64,000 bases of DNA from Lethocerus indicus (GCA_019843655.1 JACDQD010000002.1:19491154-19555153); one strand, 5' to 3'. Shown: positions 38,795 through 53,547, counted from the first letter of the stretch. The notes: generated by a model not told the origin, from the letters alone. Numbers and translations are program-made.

Positions 38795-41700
38795 AGAGTG
38801 GGCGCCCGACAACGTTTAATTTAAACCCGAAGGAAAGGACGCGTCCTCTGCATTCCATAATGCACTGGTGGGCAAACGTTTTTCGGTCGCTCTATGAATT
38901 TCTTCCCCTACATTTATGGCGATCGTATATATCGTTGGTCAGAATAATAAATTTTGTGTAACGGGGGCCTTTCGCAACAGAAATTAGGCGCTTTAATCTG
39001 GGTTTCGCAGAAATAAAAACTGAAAGTACCTTGGGGAGGCCGTTTACAAAAACATCGAAAAATGAAGTACCTATTCCATATATGTTATCATATTTCAATA
39101 CTCGTCTATTTCATTAAATTTGATAAACACCTAACGGAGTTTCATTTCAGCCGATATTCGTTCAGCCTGTTATTTCGTCCTCCCTTCTTGGGGCGTCGCG
39201 AAGTGTTTGAAAATGCACATCTATAACAGACTGATTTATAAGGTGACGAAAAATATACATAAAAATGCCATCCTGCGGGTTGAAGTGTTACAACGTTGTT
39301 TACTGGATGCGAAGGGTAGATACATGTGCAGCGCTTATTGGAAGGTCTGTTGGCAACTTCGTTTAAAAACAAAAAATCTGCGCTATTTCAAATAAGTTTA
39401 TTTACTTCTTTGACGCTATCGCGCCTATATGACAAACGTTTGTGCGGGATGCCTCCAACTAAAGGTCAAACAGGGGCATAGTCCGGATTATTGCTTTCTC
39501 TCTAGAACTTTCATCATTTTAATTTAATTGCGACCTTTCCTCGTTTCGTTGGTCTAAGGTTAATCAGTTAATTTTGTCCATATTAGAACCAGGATATTCA
39601 ATTCGAACCTGAAGTGCCATTATGAATGGAAAATAGTTTCAAACTATCCATTTATTTCTGTTGCATTTTATTAACGAGGTCCGGGCTAATAAACTAACTT
39701 TCAGATCAAATTTAAACTCCACTTAGCCGTAGTTTGAAATTAACTGAAATACAGTTTAAATATAGCATCACATTGTAGATGATACTGCAGAATTCGAAAA
39801 ATTGAACACTAATATCGCAAGATATTACCAATCTTTTTGCAGTTTTTTCTCGGTAATAAAACGTCCGCCTGATACAAAAGCGTAGACGTGAATTATTACT
39901 AAAGCGCCAAATCACATTTAGAGGAATTGATAAAATAAAAATTAATAAACAACAGCAACATGTTTAGAGCAGAAGTAGCACGGATTCCCCAAATTTAATG
40001 GTTTTCTATTGTGAGAAATTTATTTTGAATATTTAATTTTGTCGGGAATTAAAATGGATATAAAAGATAAGCCATTTATGTTAAGTTGTCGTATCTATTC
40101 ATTATTAATTTATACGACATTATGCATTCAGGTATTTTACCAGGATTTTTTCTTCAGGTTGTTTTGTGAAGATACTAGGAATTCTATACTAATTTTTTAA
40201 ATTGAAATCCAAGCTGAATACTTGAATTCTTATTAAGTGATTGAATATCTGATCACGAATGCAGGTTCAGGACACTATTCAAACCTAATTACCTATGATG
40301 AACTCAGAAAAGATAAAGGAAGAGGTTCTTTCAAAATGTTCCTACGTTAATGGATTGAACGAGAATGAAGTATCTCCTGAGTACACGGGAAATTGAGCGC
40401 CACGTGCAAAATTGATCGGTTTGGAAAACTTAATAAGACTTCGTTGTTTTTATATACGTTTAACTAAGAATCTATGGAAAGATATAGAATATGAAATAAT
40501 ATAAAAATTCGTGCCAGTGTGTTGAAGAGCCGAGACGTCCCAATTTTTAGTGAGAATTCCCATATTCTATCGGTAAAATTAAAGTTACTTCTGAGAGGAG
40601 AAACAAAGAGAAGATCTGAGGTCCGGCTCGGTTCAATCACCGCCAGTAATATAGAACTGGCGATACGGATTGAGATTGGTGAAGAACGCGGCCACTTAAA
40701 CGTGGAAGAATTAACGATTGGAACCCCATGAAGATATTCCGCCTTCTGTTTATCGAGCGTCCTAATTCTGTATTTTTTGTTTTCGATTTTTCATTTGCAT
40801 TCAGATTAACAATTTTTCGAAGGACATGAACGGTTGGCAAAAAGTCGGTGAAGGCTCTCCGGGTGGGAAACACGGCGGAGTTTACACGGCGTGAGCGAAT
40901 GTTTATACTAGGTGGGGCACGTTTCCACTCCTCATTTATCTCAGGAGATATTTGGAACGCGAGTATCTCTTGTTTACGGCCGAATGAGGAATATCGACGA
41001 AATTGCTCGAGAAAAACTCGGTTATCGCGCTCTCCAAAGGTCACCTCCTATCCCCCCATAGGAATAATCCATTCAATTATTAAGCAAAACAAAGATATTA
41101 CCATTCGCGGAAATACTTATGGAAAAGGCGCACACAATTCTAATTTCCCTCTCATTTCGTTTCAAAACTCGTACCTTTTTAATCGCTCCAAAAGGAGTTT
41201 TATTTAAATCAGCTGCCAGACGCATTACAACATCCGAAACTGAGATCCTTTAACTTAATCAGAAATCAAATGGTTCTGAATAAGTGCTTCCAAGGACCTC
41301 CTTATTTGTAATAAAAGTGGGGTAAGTAAGTTATTCGATTATAAAATCTACCGCCTTTATAGTTTAGTTGATGAAGAAGAAACAGATATTCCAAATGACA
41401 GTGTGCTTAATCAGGACCAATTGTAACGAACTGACCAAATCGCCCAAATTTACTTCGTATAACATTTGAGCATAAAATCTGCAATAACCTTGGGGCTTCG
41501 CCAATATTATCGCAAACATTATTTAATGGATAGACGAGATACTGGCTTCTCTAGAATTTCAGAAATTCAACAGTACGTGATCGAATAAAATCGGGTGACT
41601 GACCGGAAACTGACTGATTAGGCATGAACACTTTACCTATTTATCTTTTAAATTGTACAACTGATTTTATTAAATAAAAATAAAACCGCTTCTATGTCGC

Positions 41701-44179
41701 TAAAGCGACTTTAAAGCTGCTTCTTAAGTAAACTCAATAAAGAAGTAACGCAGCGGCATTAAGTCATCCTTCACCAAGTCCAGAAACAGAGACTTTGTAT
41801 TGATCAATCAATTTTATGATAAATCAACAGTTATGTAAAGGAATAATAAAATTCCACAGAAAATTTAAAACCTTCAACGGTGCAATGACGGCACTGATAT
41901 AATGGAAGATTGTACCGAGTAACGATGTTCAGAATAAATGTTCGGAATTCTACTTCTCCAAAACAGGCAGAGGACAACAGGTGTTCACTAAATCCCCGAA
42001 TTTTCTGACGCTGATGTGAGCTCGAGTTTTTATAACCTCGCGGCTGAACTCCGGGAATATTTTGCTTTTTATTTATTTTTAATAGTCCCGGCTTAATCCT
42101 TTGAGCCGTGTCCGACCGAGGAGAGTTTTGTATGTGAAAATAAATGGGGCCGGGTAGGAGCCCGGGCCCACGTCCCCTGGATGAGGCTAAGGCCGGATCC
42201 AAACGGCGGCCCCACCTGCCAAGTTTCGAAACTCCCGAACAATTTTGGTGCGCTTTCTGGCGGATTTACGGATTTGCCCCGGCTGGAAAAGTTCGACGAA
42301 CCCTACCTTCCCTACCTCTCAATTTTCCGGCCATGGCAATTTTTATTTATTTTAAATAAAGATACGGCCGTATTGGTATTTTCAGCATTATTTCTAGTAA
42401 ATAATTGACATGCAGAATCATAGTTCCTTTATTGACACGCCCCGGGTTTGGACTAGTTCATTAGCTGGAGTGTTTATCCAAAAAATACTGGAGCCATTCA
42501 AAATGCCTGTGGAAAGTCGAATTAAACGCTTACTATGAAATGGCTTTTCTGTGCATTAAATCCAGCCTTTATAATAAAAAATGAAAACATTCGCTCATAT
42601 AAATTCAACTCGTGTCCGGTATATCGCTTTTGGCATTCCCCCAAAAAGTAACATATTTACAATAGGCAGAGCGGTTTAATAATATTTTTATAGAAGAAAC
42701 ACTGTTATTAAAAATATTTACTCTAACGGCGGCAATAAAAATAGTGACAGAATCTGGAACATTGACTTTTGATAACGGGGTCGATAATTCAAAACACAAA
42801 TATCTTTAAACCAAATAACGGAAGGTTTCCGACAACAATATTAAACTGCTATTGATGATGACATTGTTAATAATCACCTTCAAATTCAATAATTATCAAT
42901 ATACTCTAGATGAAATTACTATTAATTTTGTCGCGATAAACTTGTAATGTCGGTTAGGGGAGTCGTCTAATTGTTAAATCTTGGCACTGCGTTTATTTGC
43001 TTCGAATATTTTGTGTTCCCCGTGGTCTGAGAAAGGACCGAACGTCCGAAGGGAATTGGTAAGCTAGGTGGCGAGAAAAAAAAAACAAATATAATGAGAG
43101 GGGTGCCTTTCGTAAAGAGCTTTTCGTAAATAATGGGAGGTCGGAGACTCGTGGAAGCCCTGCAGGGATAGCGATGGCCACGAGGCCGCCCTACACTGAT
43201 GCCGCCGACCCACGATCGGTACCCTTTCCGAAGGATATTTCCCAATATTTTTATGCAAAAAAGCTTTCTCTCACCGCATTCGAGTTCAAAGACTTTCTCA
43301 ATTTTATGACTGTCTGGAAACGGAAATTGTCTTCACAATCAAGTGTCCTGCTAAAAACGAATATAAGAAAGCTGTTATACGGATTTATGAATTATATTAG
43401 AATCATATTCGCGAGATAGCAGGATAGAAAACTACTCTTTAATTGGTAAACAAGCTATACGCCACGGGGACTGTCTAACGTTTTACGATTAAACTGCGTA
43501 ATTAATTTATTAACGAGGTAATTGATACAGGTAATTATTCTTCCTACAGTAACGCATTTCCTATTTAAAAAACGGACGCTATCAGAATTCATCCCCTCTT
43601 TTTTCCAACACCGATATTTGAGTGAGATAAATACTACCGAAGATGGCGAAAAGCCAAAAGGGAACTGAACTAGGTGGGTGATGGCAATAAGGTGGAATTG
43701 GAACCAAGATCCCGTAATGATTTCCTCCCAATCCATTGACCCTAAACAGCGATTCTATCAGTGAATCAAATACGCTCTTTAATTTCTACGATTGTTAGTT
43801 TTCGTAGCCCCGCGTGGGCGATCGGAGACAGAGGAGGTCGGGGCAGAGACAAGTGGTGTAACGAGCGTCCCATTTACGGGAGGGGCGGTTTTCAGTTTAG
43901 CCTGGTTACAGGGGTTGATTGAGTGCCACGTGCCTCGCCCAACTCCTCCCACCCCCTTACTTATGCCGATCCCCCCCCCTCTCGGCAATGTCACGCTAAG
44001 CATAAGTTTTACCTCTCACCCAATAGCACATCCCCATCCCAAATGTATACAATATCAAGTTCCGAAATGAAAAGAACGATAGATTTCCTTGTCACCTTAT
44101 ACTCAACCACCATAGACGTATCTGTTGATACGGCCACATTTTTGTTGATACATGTACAAGACTTGTAGATCCCATGTTG

Positions 44180-44183
<4 letters not shown>
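38795..44183. other. Non-coding stretch
   Basis: GC-richer patches lie at about 40610-41060, 41990-42330, 43010-43230 and 43760-44020. In each, frames on both strands overlap (for example 40637-41044 minus against 40519-40731 and 40848-41207 plus), so none is favoured as coding. The remaining sequence is AT-rich with TAAT motifs. A strong donor-like gggtaagtaag lies near 41319-41329 with no open upstream exon. Confidence 0.55.

Positions 44184-44235
<52 letters not shown>
44184..44235. repeat. AT dinucleotide microsatellite
   Basis: A pure (TA)26 tract of 52 nt, the longest uninterrupted dinucleotide run in the window. It is flanked by AT-rich sequence with no gene. Confidence 0.98.
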
Positions 44236-44236
<1 letters not shown>

Positions 44237-47200
44237 TAATTATCGTACTATAGCTTAATTTCCTATGTTATTGCTAATTGAGATTCTCCGCTCCATTTAA
44301 CAAAAACATATAGTTGGGGCTCGTAACTTATTATAACGCAAGGAATTATTGTATATAACAGACTACATAAATAATACGACACGTGAAATTAGGACTGCAT
44401 TGTATAATAATACTGTTGTATAATAAACTGTAATATAGTACTATTATTTCTTTCCTCGGTCTATTTCAGGATCGAATTTAAGCAGGTATACAAACGCGGT
44501 GCCCGATATATTACGTTTTCCGAATACTTAACGAAAAATACATCAAAACCTATAAACATCCAGTTGACATTAATGGGAGTTAGTTTATTTTATTAAATCT
44601 TCCGGGCCGAGAGCCGGGGGGTGGATTGAAGGGGCGTACGTGATCCCGAGGAGATGGAGTCCCGAAATGCTGTGCGGGTCGTCAACGACCGGTAGTAAAC
44701 TATGCGCGGTGGAAAAAAAGAGAATGCCCTTTCCTATATTTTGGATAGCGACCAAAACACGAGATACCAGGAGCGGTGGTGGGAGGGATGAATGGTCGCC
44801 GCCGAAGAGCCGAGGGAATCGTGTTCTATTAAAACCTGTCCCCTTCATTACTCCGACTAATGAATGGCGCCGCCTCCACCGTCCTGTCCGGCTCGACATT
44901 ATTTATACAGTCGTATTCATTATCGGCTAACCCCCGTACGGGCTGTCCCGAAGTCGGTAAACCCCGAAAGATTAGTCCCTATTGTAATTCGGCGTCCTAC
45001 AAACTGAGTTTGGCGGATCTCGAGATCAAGTTTTTTTTGAAGATTGGAAAGAATGAATGGAATCCGCTCAATTTAAAAAAAAATCAAACAGGACATATAG
45101 CATTTTATCATTAAATTTGATTAGCAGACACCTTTTGAAATAATCGGTGATATCTAAGACTAGGACGGATAAATACGGGCCGGGGTCTCTACCGTGATTC
45201 CTGATGTACACATGGCCACCCTTACGTTCCACTTTTTAGTACTTAGCACAGTACTAATCATATTGCACAAAAATGCGTTTATGAAGGACCTAAGGTGTCC
45301 TCTCGCTATTTATTCTTTTGGATGTAAATTGACCTCTATCGCTTGGAAGAATACAGTATTTTCAATTTACTCTAATTGCATGAGGGTATCGCGCCACTAG
45401 TGTTAGTAACTATAATTGCAAACGATAAAACGCGTGGAGTTCAGTAACCCCAGGTTACTCACACTCGCATTAATTTATTATTATTCCTTCCGCCCCGTAA
45501 CAATACGACCCACAAATGAAGAGCACCGTTTAATCTTATTGCCGCGACCTTACTTACTGGTGTTGAAGAGATATAGTGTTGAGAGATTCCTCTCCTACGC
45601 CAGGGTAATTTTACTTCCCGGTTTATGATAACTCGAGAATAACGAGCGATAAATCCAGGGGATTTTAAGTAACTCGAAAAGGAGGGGATTTCGACGTATC
45701 CGGCTCAAATGATCCTCCAGAAGTGAATAAACCCCAGTCTAGTTTAATTGGCCGAAGCGGGTAAGACAATACTCTACTGTGGAGCCGGGGGCCGGGGGCG
45801 GCCCTTAACCTTAGAGGGCCTTAACCCCGCCCTTCCGGGGTCGCTCCCGTTACAAGTTTCAGTAACCGACACTAGAGAGTTCGGTGGCTTGTACACCGCT
45901 CGGGCATTCAAAATCACAAGCTCGAGTCCGGAACAAAGCAGCTTACGGAATTATTATTGTCAGAGGACACTTCTCGACCTAATCAAAGACCTATCGATTG
46001 AACTCAATTTTGTTAGTTGTTAGTTGGACTATCCAGTGAATTTGGTTCTATGTTTGAATATGATCAGAATGCGACGGGAATTAATCAGCATTGTGCTGCA
46101 TATTTTCATGTAGCGGAAGCGTGCAAGAAAGATTAAAAAAATATAGAAATAAACATTAATTCTAATATTTATTTAGCTATTACAGATTATTCTAAAAATC
46201 GAAAAAATTTATAAAGTAAAGCTAACAGATTTAATAATATTTCCTGGAGTAATGACCGTTCAGTTACTATGAGTCAAATTATGTAATGTAATAACACATT
46301 TATTACTAAGAATGTAATTATTATTAAGCTACCGTGCTAACAGCCTAGATCCCCGAAGCGGACCTAAGTATTAGAGCCTTAAAAGTTAAAATACTTCCCA
46401 ATATGGGAGGGTGGTCAGAAAAATAGTAACCATCAAATGAAAATAGTTCTCATACAAGGAAAACCAGCAAGAGTGATGGTGCAAACCGCTAGAATTCGGT
46501 TAGGGTCATAAGATTGGGAGATAATGTGCGTTCCCGAGGCCAGAAAAAAAGTTTCGCTCAGTCGATCTCATTAATAAGGAGAAACATTATCGGAAGCTAT
46601 TTATAAATCTACTTAAAAGAGGGGCTTTTAGTTCGAAGGGGGCCAAGGTCCCCGGGGGGCCATTCCAGGCCGGCGAAACTCAAGTTTAAAATGGACTTTC
46701 ACGCTGTTTACATTCCATCAGTGATAACGAAAACAGACGATAATCTCTTTCTTTCCCGTTCAACAGAAGGAAATCATGGAAAGCCTTGGGGAGAGTTTAG
46801 TGCGCATACGAAGGGCGCGGGGATCTGTTAACTGCGGGATTCAATAACTTAAAATCAAACCGCCGGCGGAGCTATCGGTCGATTCTTCTATAAATGCATT
46901 CAGTCGATAGACCAACACATCTGGCATACCGAAGGGTACAGTCGAACGAATTTGCTTATATAATATTTCTTGAGATTTAGCAGATCCCTTCCATTTTATT
47001 CGATAGTTCAGGCGGCCTTCAATTTATAATCACATTTGGAATTTGGACTGAGGCATTCCTGGTCAACTTCTAAAGGAAGCTCGGCGAGTAGGTGGGTCCA
47101 AAAGGAATTTGGGAGAAAATCTATTACGAGTATAAATCGGTAATGAGAGGTACTTCGGAAATGAATTTCCCTCAGAATGGTTTAACAGCTAAGCGGCAGT

Positions 47201-47416
47201 TGTGAGTATATTAATGTACATTATAATTAATTCCGACTTCGCTGTACAAGTTCGTTCCAATATTCAATATTCGATATACTTCGGTAAGAAAACCATTATC
47301 CCACTTACAATTACATAATATATTGGCATAAATATCTTTTCATTATTGTCGATTAATTCTCCCCTCCTCCTTGTTACTAATTCTGTTAAAATAGTGAATA
47401 ATAAGAGAGAGATTAA
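44236..47416. other. Non-coding stretch
   Basis: GC-rich patches lie at about 44590-45000, 45460-45950 and 46640-46900. The first is open on both strands for about 100 codons. The second contains two G5 runs (about 45787-45801) but not the four runs a standard quadruplex needs. No product recognised. Confidence 0.5.
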
Positions 47417-47430
47417 CATTAAATTTAATG
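47417..47430. repeat. 14-nt perfect palindrome
   Basis: cattaaatttaatg is its own reverse complement, and a related attaaattta follows 8 nt later. AT-rich context, so chance is plausible. Confidence 0.85.
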
Positions 47431-47689
47431 CCAACTATTAAATTTAACGAATAAATATATTAATTGAGGTAATGTTGTTGGGGCTAGTATAACGAGGATG
47501 GGGGGACTAATGCGTGCACTGCGTACAGAAGCGGTAGCAGATCGTGACGAGGACGATAGCGGGGGTTATCTCAAAAACGCCAGAAACTTCTTTTAAATCG
47601 CTTTACGAGTCTATTTTGGTCCGTTACATCACCGGGACTAATCCTTTAGTCGGCGAGGAGTTTGAAACCAAATTTGAAAAGTGATAGCG

Positions 47690-47960
47690 ATGGGAGGGGG
47701 CGGCGTGTGTAGCGCGTGCCTCCCAACGCAGTGGTCGCATTCCAAGCGTGACAGACTTAACAGCTGAACAGCCCCGTACACTCCATCAGAGCCCGAGCAC
47801 ACAGACACTGATACGCGCTCACACGTAGAGCTCTCTCACACGCGAACGCCCGGCGGAGAGGGGAAGAGGAGCGAAATTATATTTACGAGGGCCCCCATTC
47901 TCATTCCCTCTCCTTCTCTCTTTCCACTTCTCCCGTCCAGAAATAAAACGTAAATCATCA
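47690..47960 (+). promoter_or_regulatory. GC-rich, CA/CT-rich promoter-like island
   Basis: The island opens with a G-rich segment (gggagggggcgg), followed by gcattccaa (a TEAD-like CATTCC), then CA- and CT-rich DNA (cacacag, ctctctcacacgcg, and tctccttctctctttcc at about 47910-47927). It contrasts sharply with flanks. A 111-codon minus frame (47819-48154, ATG start) overlaps it, with no domain I recognise. This is the most promoter-like island in the window by eye, but there is no clear TATA box, exon or donor to confirm it. Confidence 0.2.
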
Positions 47961-50900
47961 CCGTACACCGTAGTATATCGCCCTTTTTTACGACCCACCC
48001 CTAATAACGAGCGGACACGCCAACCGAGATTTATCCGGGTTCGATGCATTTTAAGATTTTCCAACGCAGCGGTTCCGAACTGAGCTTCATTCATTATTGC
48101 ACCGCAACACCGGTGGTCGCACGCGTTCGAGCAGTCCCGCATCGGAAACTTCATTAAACCAAACCGCGATGGAATTTAATGCCATGTATTTTCCAATACG
48201 GATAACGAGTGACGAAAATTATAATTGGAATTGTTGTGTTTTTGATGTGAAAATGTCATTTTCTAATTAAACTAATCGCAGCCACGTGGTACATTAATAT
48301 AACTTTATTTACTTATTGTTTAGTCCGAAAAGGAGAAGTTTTTAAACTATTTTTTATTTCATAAAGCAGTATGTAAGGAATTTATGTCACTTACATATAC
48401 AAAACGAAAATGAAGATACACATGCCATCACAACTCATCTAAATTTGACATTATAATAAAGAGGAACATTGCTCGATGTCCTATAAATCTCAGATAAACA
48501 TGAATGTGCACAAGGAATTTAATAAATAAAAGTACATTAGGTGCAATATTTTGAACCTTAGTTATAGCTACATTATAGAAATACGACATAAATTAGTTTC
48601 TATTTAACTGACATAATTAAATGAATAAAGAGATTCTTAAAAATGTATGTTGATTTTTGTATTCATTTTACCTCTTGTGACCCCTACGCTCCACAGTCTT
48701 TAAGATCCTGCAATATTATGTATCTCCGAAAAGAAAAGTCAGTACTATCCTTTTTTGTTTTTATTTAAATCCCAAACAAAAGCGGACCCATTACCAACGT
48801 TATGTATACGTATCTGTTTACATAAGTATATATACGGCAATCCTAATAAAAATTAGGTAGATTAGAATAGAATAGATTACTCGTAATAGTTTGTGACAAA
48901 TCATTCTTTTCAGAACAAATTGCTACAACACAAATTCCATTATAAACAAATTATAGCCTCTCTCGTTTCCCATGAAATCCAGGCCCCTGTATTTTTTTAC
49001 CTATAAAGAACGAATAGCATGTCCGATTTCTCTGTTTGACACGGTCAGAAAATAAGCGGCATCGCGGCGCCTCCCTCGGCGCCGTTAATATATGGCCCAG
49101 AGCGACAAAGATGGAAAACGAGGTTGGAGCAGTGGTGCGAGAGAGACGGAAAGAAAGAGAAACAGTGGAATTTTTGTTTTAGTTCATTTTCTCGTCTGGG
49201 TGAGAAATAGTGAAGGTGGGGAACGGTTCATTTTTACGACGGCGCGAGGAGGAATAAGCAATAAAAGGGAAATACATGTGACACTTTAGCCGGCCATCCG
49301 CCATAAAACACGTGTGACACTTTAACAGGGACATCAGTTATTTCGGAGGTGAACGGAAAGACGCGATGAATAATATTTTGGCGTTACTTCCGCGTCGGGT
49401 GGATAGGGGTCATAGACCGGTAACCGGACCGCGAGTTATTCCTTCCAAAATGGTTTAATTACTTTTTCCCTTTTTGTACTCCTGACAATTCGGATTAACC
49501 CGATTAACTTAAAAACCCCGGTGACTTAAAAAAGGTGACTTTAAAACAAACCTGACTCAACAGCATCTTTCAACATTGGAGTCCTGCGATGGTTTAATAT
49601 TGCGACTGAATAAGAAATTATCAAATCTTTCCTCGCCTTGAGTATAAGAAACGGATCTGTTCTTCGGGCCGCTTCAAAGTAAATACTAAACTTACTCGGC
49701 CAAACAATGTGAAAACAACCGAAATAGAACACCTTCCAATCTATACAAACAACACGCGAAGCATCAGCATTAAATATTCCCAGGATAGTACAATTAAATT
49801 ACGTTAAATTGCGGTTTGTTAATATTGTTAGTACGGCGGTGTTGATATGGGTTAGGGAAATGAACGCAAGCGCTGAATCAAATTTAGGCTCGTCGGATTT
49901 GAAAAATAGGAGGTCGGGAGATCTCCTAGTTTGGTCGGCAAAGTGTTTGTATCCGGCCATTTGGTCGAATCCGCAACACGTCTGACGCAACACGGGTCGT
50001 TTTGGAGAAGACCGCTGAGCGGTCCGATGAAATTAATTTATCTTCAAACTGGACTATTGCCAGTGACTCATTTTTACCAATGTTGTCGTGGTAATCAACA
50101 CAACGCCAATATGATTGATCAATGATATCATGGGGGGTACGATAAACAACATTTGACATAAACATTGAGGAAGACCTCCCGCAATATTTGTTCGCATTAT
50201 TAAATTTGGGAGGATCTAGTCTAGGCAGTTCTTTTCGTAGGAAAGAATTTAAAACTTACGACTACAGCAGTGTATATAGAATCGGTGTTTGAAGAAAAAT
50301 ATGTTGTCAATTTTATCCAAATTAACGTAGTAAACGTGTTAAGCTTACGTATGTCATTTCTTATGTCTTCGTGTGTCTTATGCGTGTGAATAGGGAATAA
50401 TCCTTCGATTTTAATTCACATACAAGTGTACAACCGAAGAAGAACCCGTGGCGATCCTAGATTGTAATTGGCCAATTGTAATTCGGACATTTCTAAAATA
50501 TAGTATATATGCGGGAAAATAAAAAAATATCGTACACCCTACCGCAGTAAAGTACTCCGCAAATTATTCCAAGTTATTCCGGTGTCTGTTGACACTAACA
50601 TATGGCTCGGGTCAAGGGTAGTGAAAATGGGGTTCAAGGGCTGCACGGCGGGCAGCATGCGACACCCACGGTTTCCTCCCCGTCCACTCCATTAAAGTCC
50701 AAGATACCCTTCGGGCCTTATTGACAATTCCGCAACGACGCCGGTAAACAAAAGCGTAAATCCTGAATTCCACACGGCTTGCTCATACGGCCGCACGCCG
50801 AGTTCAACGGTAAATAAATATGCGACGATAAGTATCGGATATCGATCAATTCAAAGGAATGTTCTAAGTAAGAATAAGTAATTTGTATTCGCCACTACAA

Positions 50901-51082
50901 TTTTACTGCAGTGAAAGTGTTCAGTCGTCTGCAAAAGAGAACGCGTTCGGGACACTATACCAAAATTAAAACAACAAATTAAAACAACGGTCGCGAGGAG
51001 TCCTAATAGGACTAGCGTAAGTGCTAAATTCGGTTACTAAAATAAGAATGTTATGTTTTTTATGGTAATTAATTAGTTATAA
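47961..51082. other. Non-coding stretch
   Basis: 48180-49020 is AT-rich. GC-richer patches at about 49030-49450 and 50600-50830 hold short unrecognised frames. Two overlapping minus frames and one plus frame occupy 49800-50165. I see no RNA gene or mobile-element end. Confidence 0.55.
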
Positions 51083-51100
51083 TTAGCAATGATTTGCTAA
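51083..51100. repeat. Short hairpin next to TAATTA motifs
   Basis: ttagcaa (51083-51089) and ttgctaa (51094-51100) pair around tgat. Just upstream, 51066-51085 contains overlapping TAATTAATTA and TAATTA cores. Confidence 0.75.
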
Positions 51101-53547
51101 CACAGAACAGTAAAAAAAAACTCGGGCCTACAGGTGAATGTGAAATGTTGAATAATTGATTATTCAAATATTCTGTTCGCCAAAAAACACCTGTCTTAAT
51201 TTACTAATGTCGACAGCTGGAAATAACCAGGCACAAATCTGAGAATTGAAGACTTGAGAAAATATTAATGTACAATCGGTTATTTAAATAAAGTCACAAC
51301 ATCATAGCTCATTGATAATATGAAGAATTATATTCACGACAGGTCGTCTCGCTTTTGTAAATCGGTTGGCATTTATTAATATTCATTAATATGCCGATGA
51401 ACTTTCGCGCGGCGACGGTGCGGAAAAATTGGGTTAATTTCGCATAATAGGGCCCCGGACTCGATGCCCGGTCGGCCTATCGATTGTTTTTAAGAAACAA
51501 ATTACGGAGCGGCCAAGATTAAAGCCGGTTCATGGTGTGCTAACGAGCTTGCGCCCCTTTGACTCATTGCACCTCCATGGAGCCCACATTGCCGCCAGTA
51601 CGTCGTTAATTTCTCTCCAATATTTTCAATCGACACCCCTCCTCAACCATAAAGTCCATCCGTTCAACGCACGGTCGTGATTTCGAAGAAAGCCCCTATA
51701 CAAGCTCTCTATAAGATTTTCATTGTTCTATAAGTGGAATATATACTGTTGGGTGTTAATACCTTAATAGTAATACAATTTTATTATAGCAGGAAAATAA
51801 TTATTATTCGGGAATTCACATTGATAAATTTGCATACACCATAATATCATAGAGCTATCGAACTGTAGGGGTATCAATTAATTTCTCCTCCTCTATAAAT
51901 TAAATCTGTACCACACATTATACTCTATAAACACTTAATTTAAATTGTTGAAACAAAATAGTAAAAAACTAAACCAAACAAAACAAGACAAGCAAAGTCA
52001 CATTAAGCAAAATTAATCAAAAACAAAAATATCTATTTAATAAAAGTATACCACAAACGTCCATAATGCACTGGAATGCGATTGCGCTTTATAAATACTA
52101 TATATTATAACAAAAATTATTATTAGACTATCCCACAGAGGCCGGACAGTCAGCGTCGTATTCAATGCGCCAGCCCAGCGGCCGGGAAAAGTTATGGAAC
52201 CCGGAAAGTTTTAGGGCTCTCAAAGCGAGAAAATTCATAAAACGAGTGTTTATCGCCGACAGTTTACGGGCTCTGGGCTTTGAGGAGGCCCATTCGACCG
52301 CGTCCATCAAATAGTTAACGAGCAATTACGCCCGGTAAATTTTCTCGGAACGTCCCAATATTTCCTGTTGTCCGTGTACAGATTACCGTGTGTTGCGAAC
52401 ATTATAAAATTTCGTCACATTATATTATCCCCACACACATACACAACATTATAATATCCTCGTAATATATCAAGAGATTTTCAACCGAGTCTTACATAAT
52501 ACGATCCCGGAAGGAAGAGTACCTGGCAACAGAATGAATTGGGGGAGGTTCTAAAACCAGCCCCATTCTGTGTTTATGGAACATGAAATTATAAAATTAC
52601 AATGTACTAAACGGATTTAATAAATTATGTATTAGAAACGTTTATGCATACTAATGATAACTCCCAAATATGTTGGATATTCAAATTTTATTTTGTTCAG
52701 TGAAAATTAGTACTAAGCAATAAAATTCATTTAGGGGTGAGAAAGAGATATAACATAAAGATATTTTATGTTATTAAAATCGTCTTGTATTGAGGGGTAT
52801 GTTGAAGTTATAGTAAAATATAACGGTAAAATATTCGAAACATTTCGTCTCTTATGAAAATTTGCAAGTTTTCAGTCATTTACGTCCACCACTGAAAATT
52901 GAACCCGGCACCATTCCTTCTGGGTGGAATGTGCGCACGGAATAGGAAAGAGACCGAAATGAAATATTGCACAAACGCTTGTTTCCTGTGCCAACTTGAT
53001 CTCCCGAGTAAGCTCCCCAACATGATCTTACTTAAATCGGTTTATTTTGTTTTTATGCTGACTTTTTTTTCTCAGTCGCCAGCATCCGGCCCGCCATCGG
53101 GAACCCACCCGACACTTCAATACGCGGGGATGCTCTTGCCACCAGACCCTACTGCCTGTTACTATTTGTATTGATTATTATTTTATAATGAAATGCACAA
53201 TCTTTAGAATGGACACGAACCGGTAAAAGTTCGGAATGAAACAGAGAGGGATATGTTTTCGGAATCCAATTTTATCTCCAACTCCGAGCCCAAAACCGTA
53301 CTTCGAAACCCAAGCGGGGATCTTTTCTCGGTTTATTATTTTCGGTCCGAGAGTCCGGAATTGTTCAGTAATGAGAGCCGGCGCCCTGTTGCCGACCCTC
53401 CCCGTGAGTTATTAGCATCCGAAAAACTTGTTATTAGTTTTTTGGGGAAGGTTTCATTTTCGCGGGAGGTGTTAGGGCCCGGCTTGTGTTGACATTCCTC
53501 CGGGTCGCTCTAATTCGGGACGGCCTTCCCCCTCCCGCCATCTTTAA
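51101..53547. other. Non-coding stretch
   Basis: AT-rich DNA with GC-richer patches at about 51390-51690, 52130-52340, 52890-53180 and 53250-53540. Frames there (for example 52899-53174 and 53253-53492 on the plus strand) have no recognised product. attaatat occurs twice at 51376-51392 within an imperfect hairpin. Confidence 0.5.

Noticed and set aside
43174..44168. Many overlapping frames on both strands
   Set aside because: Different frames are open over the same GC-rich bases, with low-complexity products. That indicates few stops, not genes.
44594..44628. G-rich run considered as a G-quadruplex (also 45787-45801 and 21880-21930)
   Set aside because: None has four G-runs of three or more with short loops.
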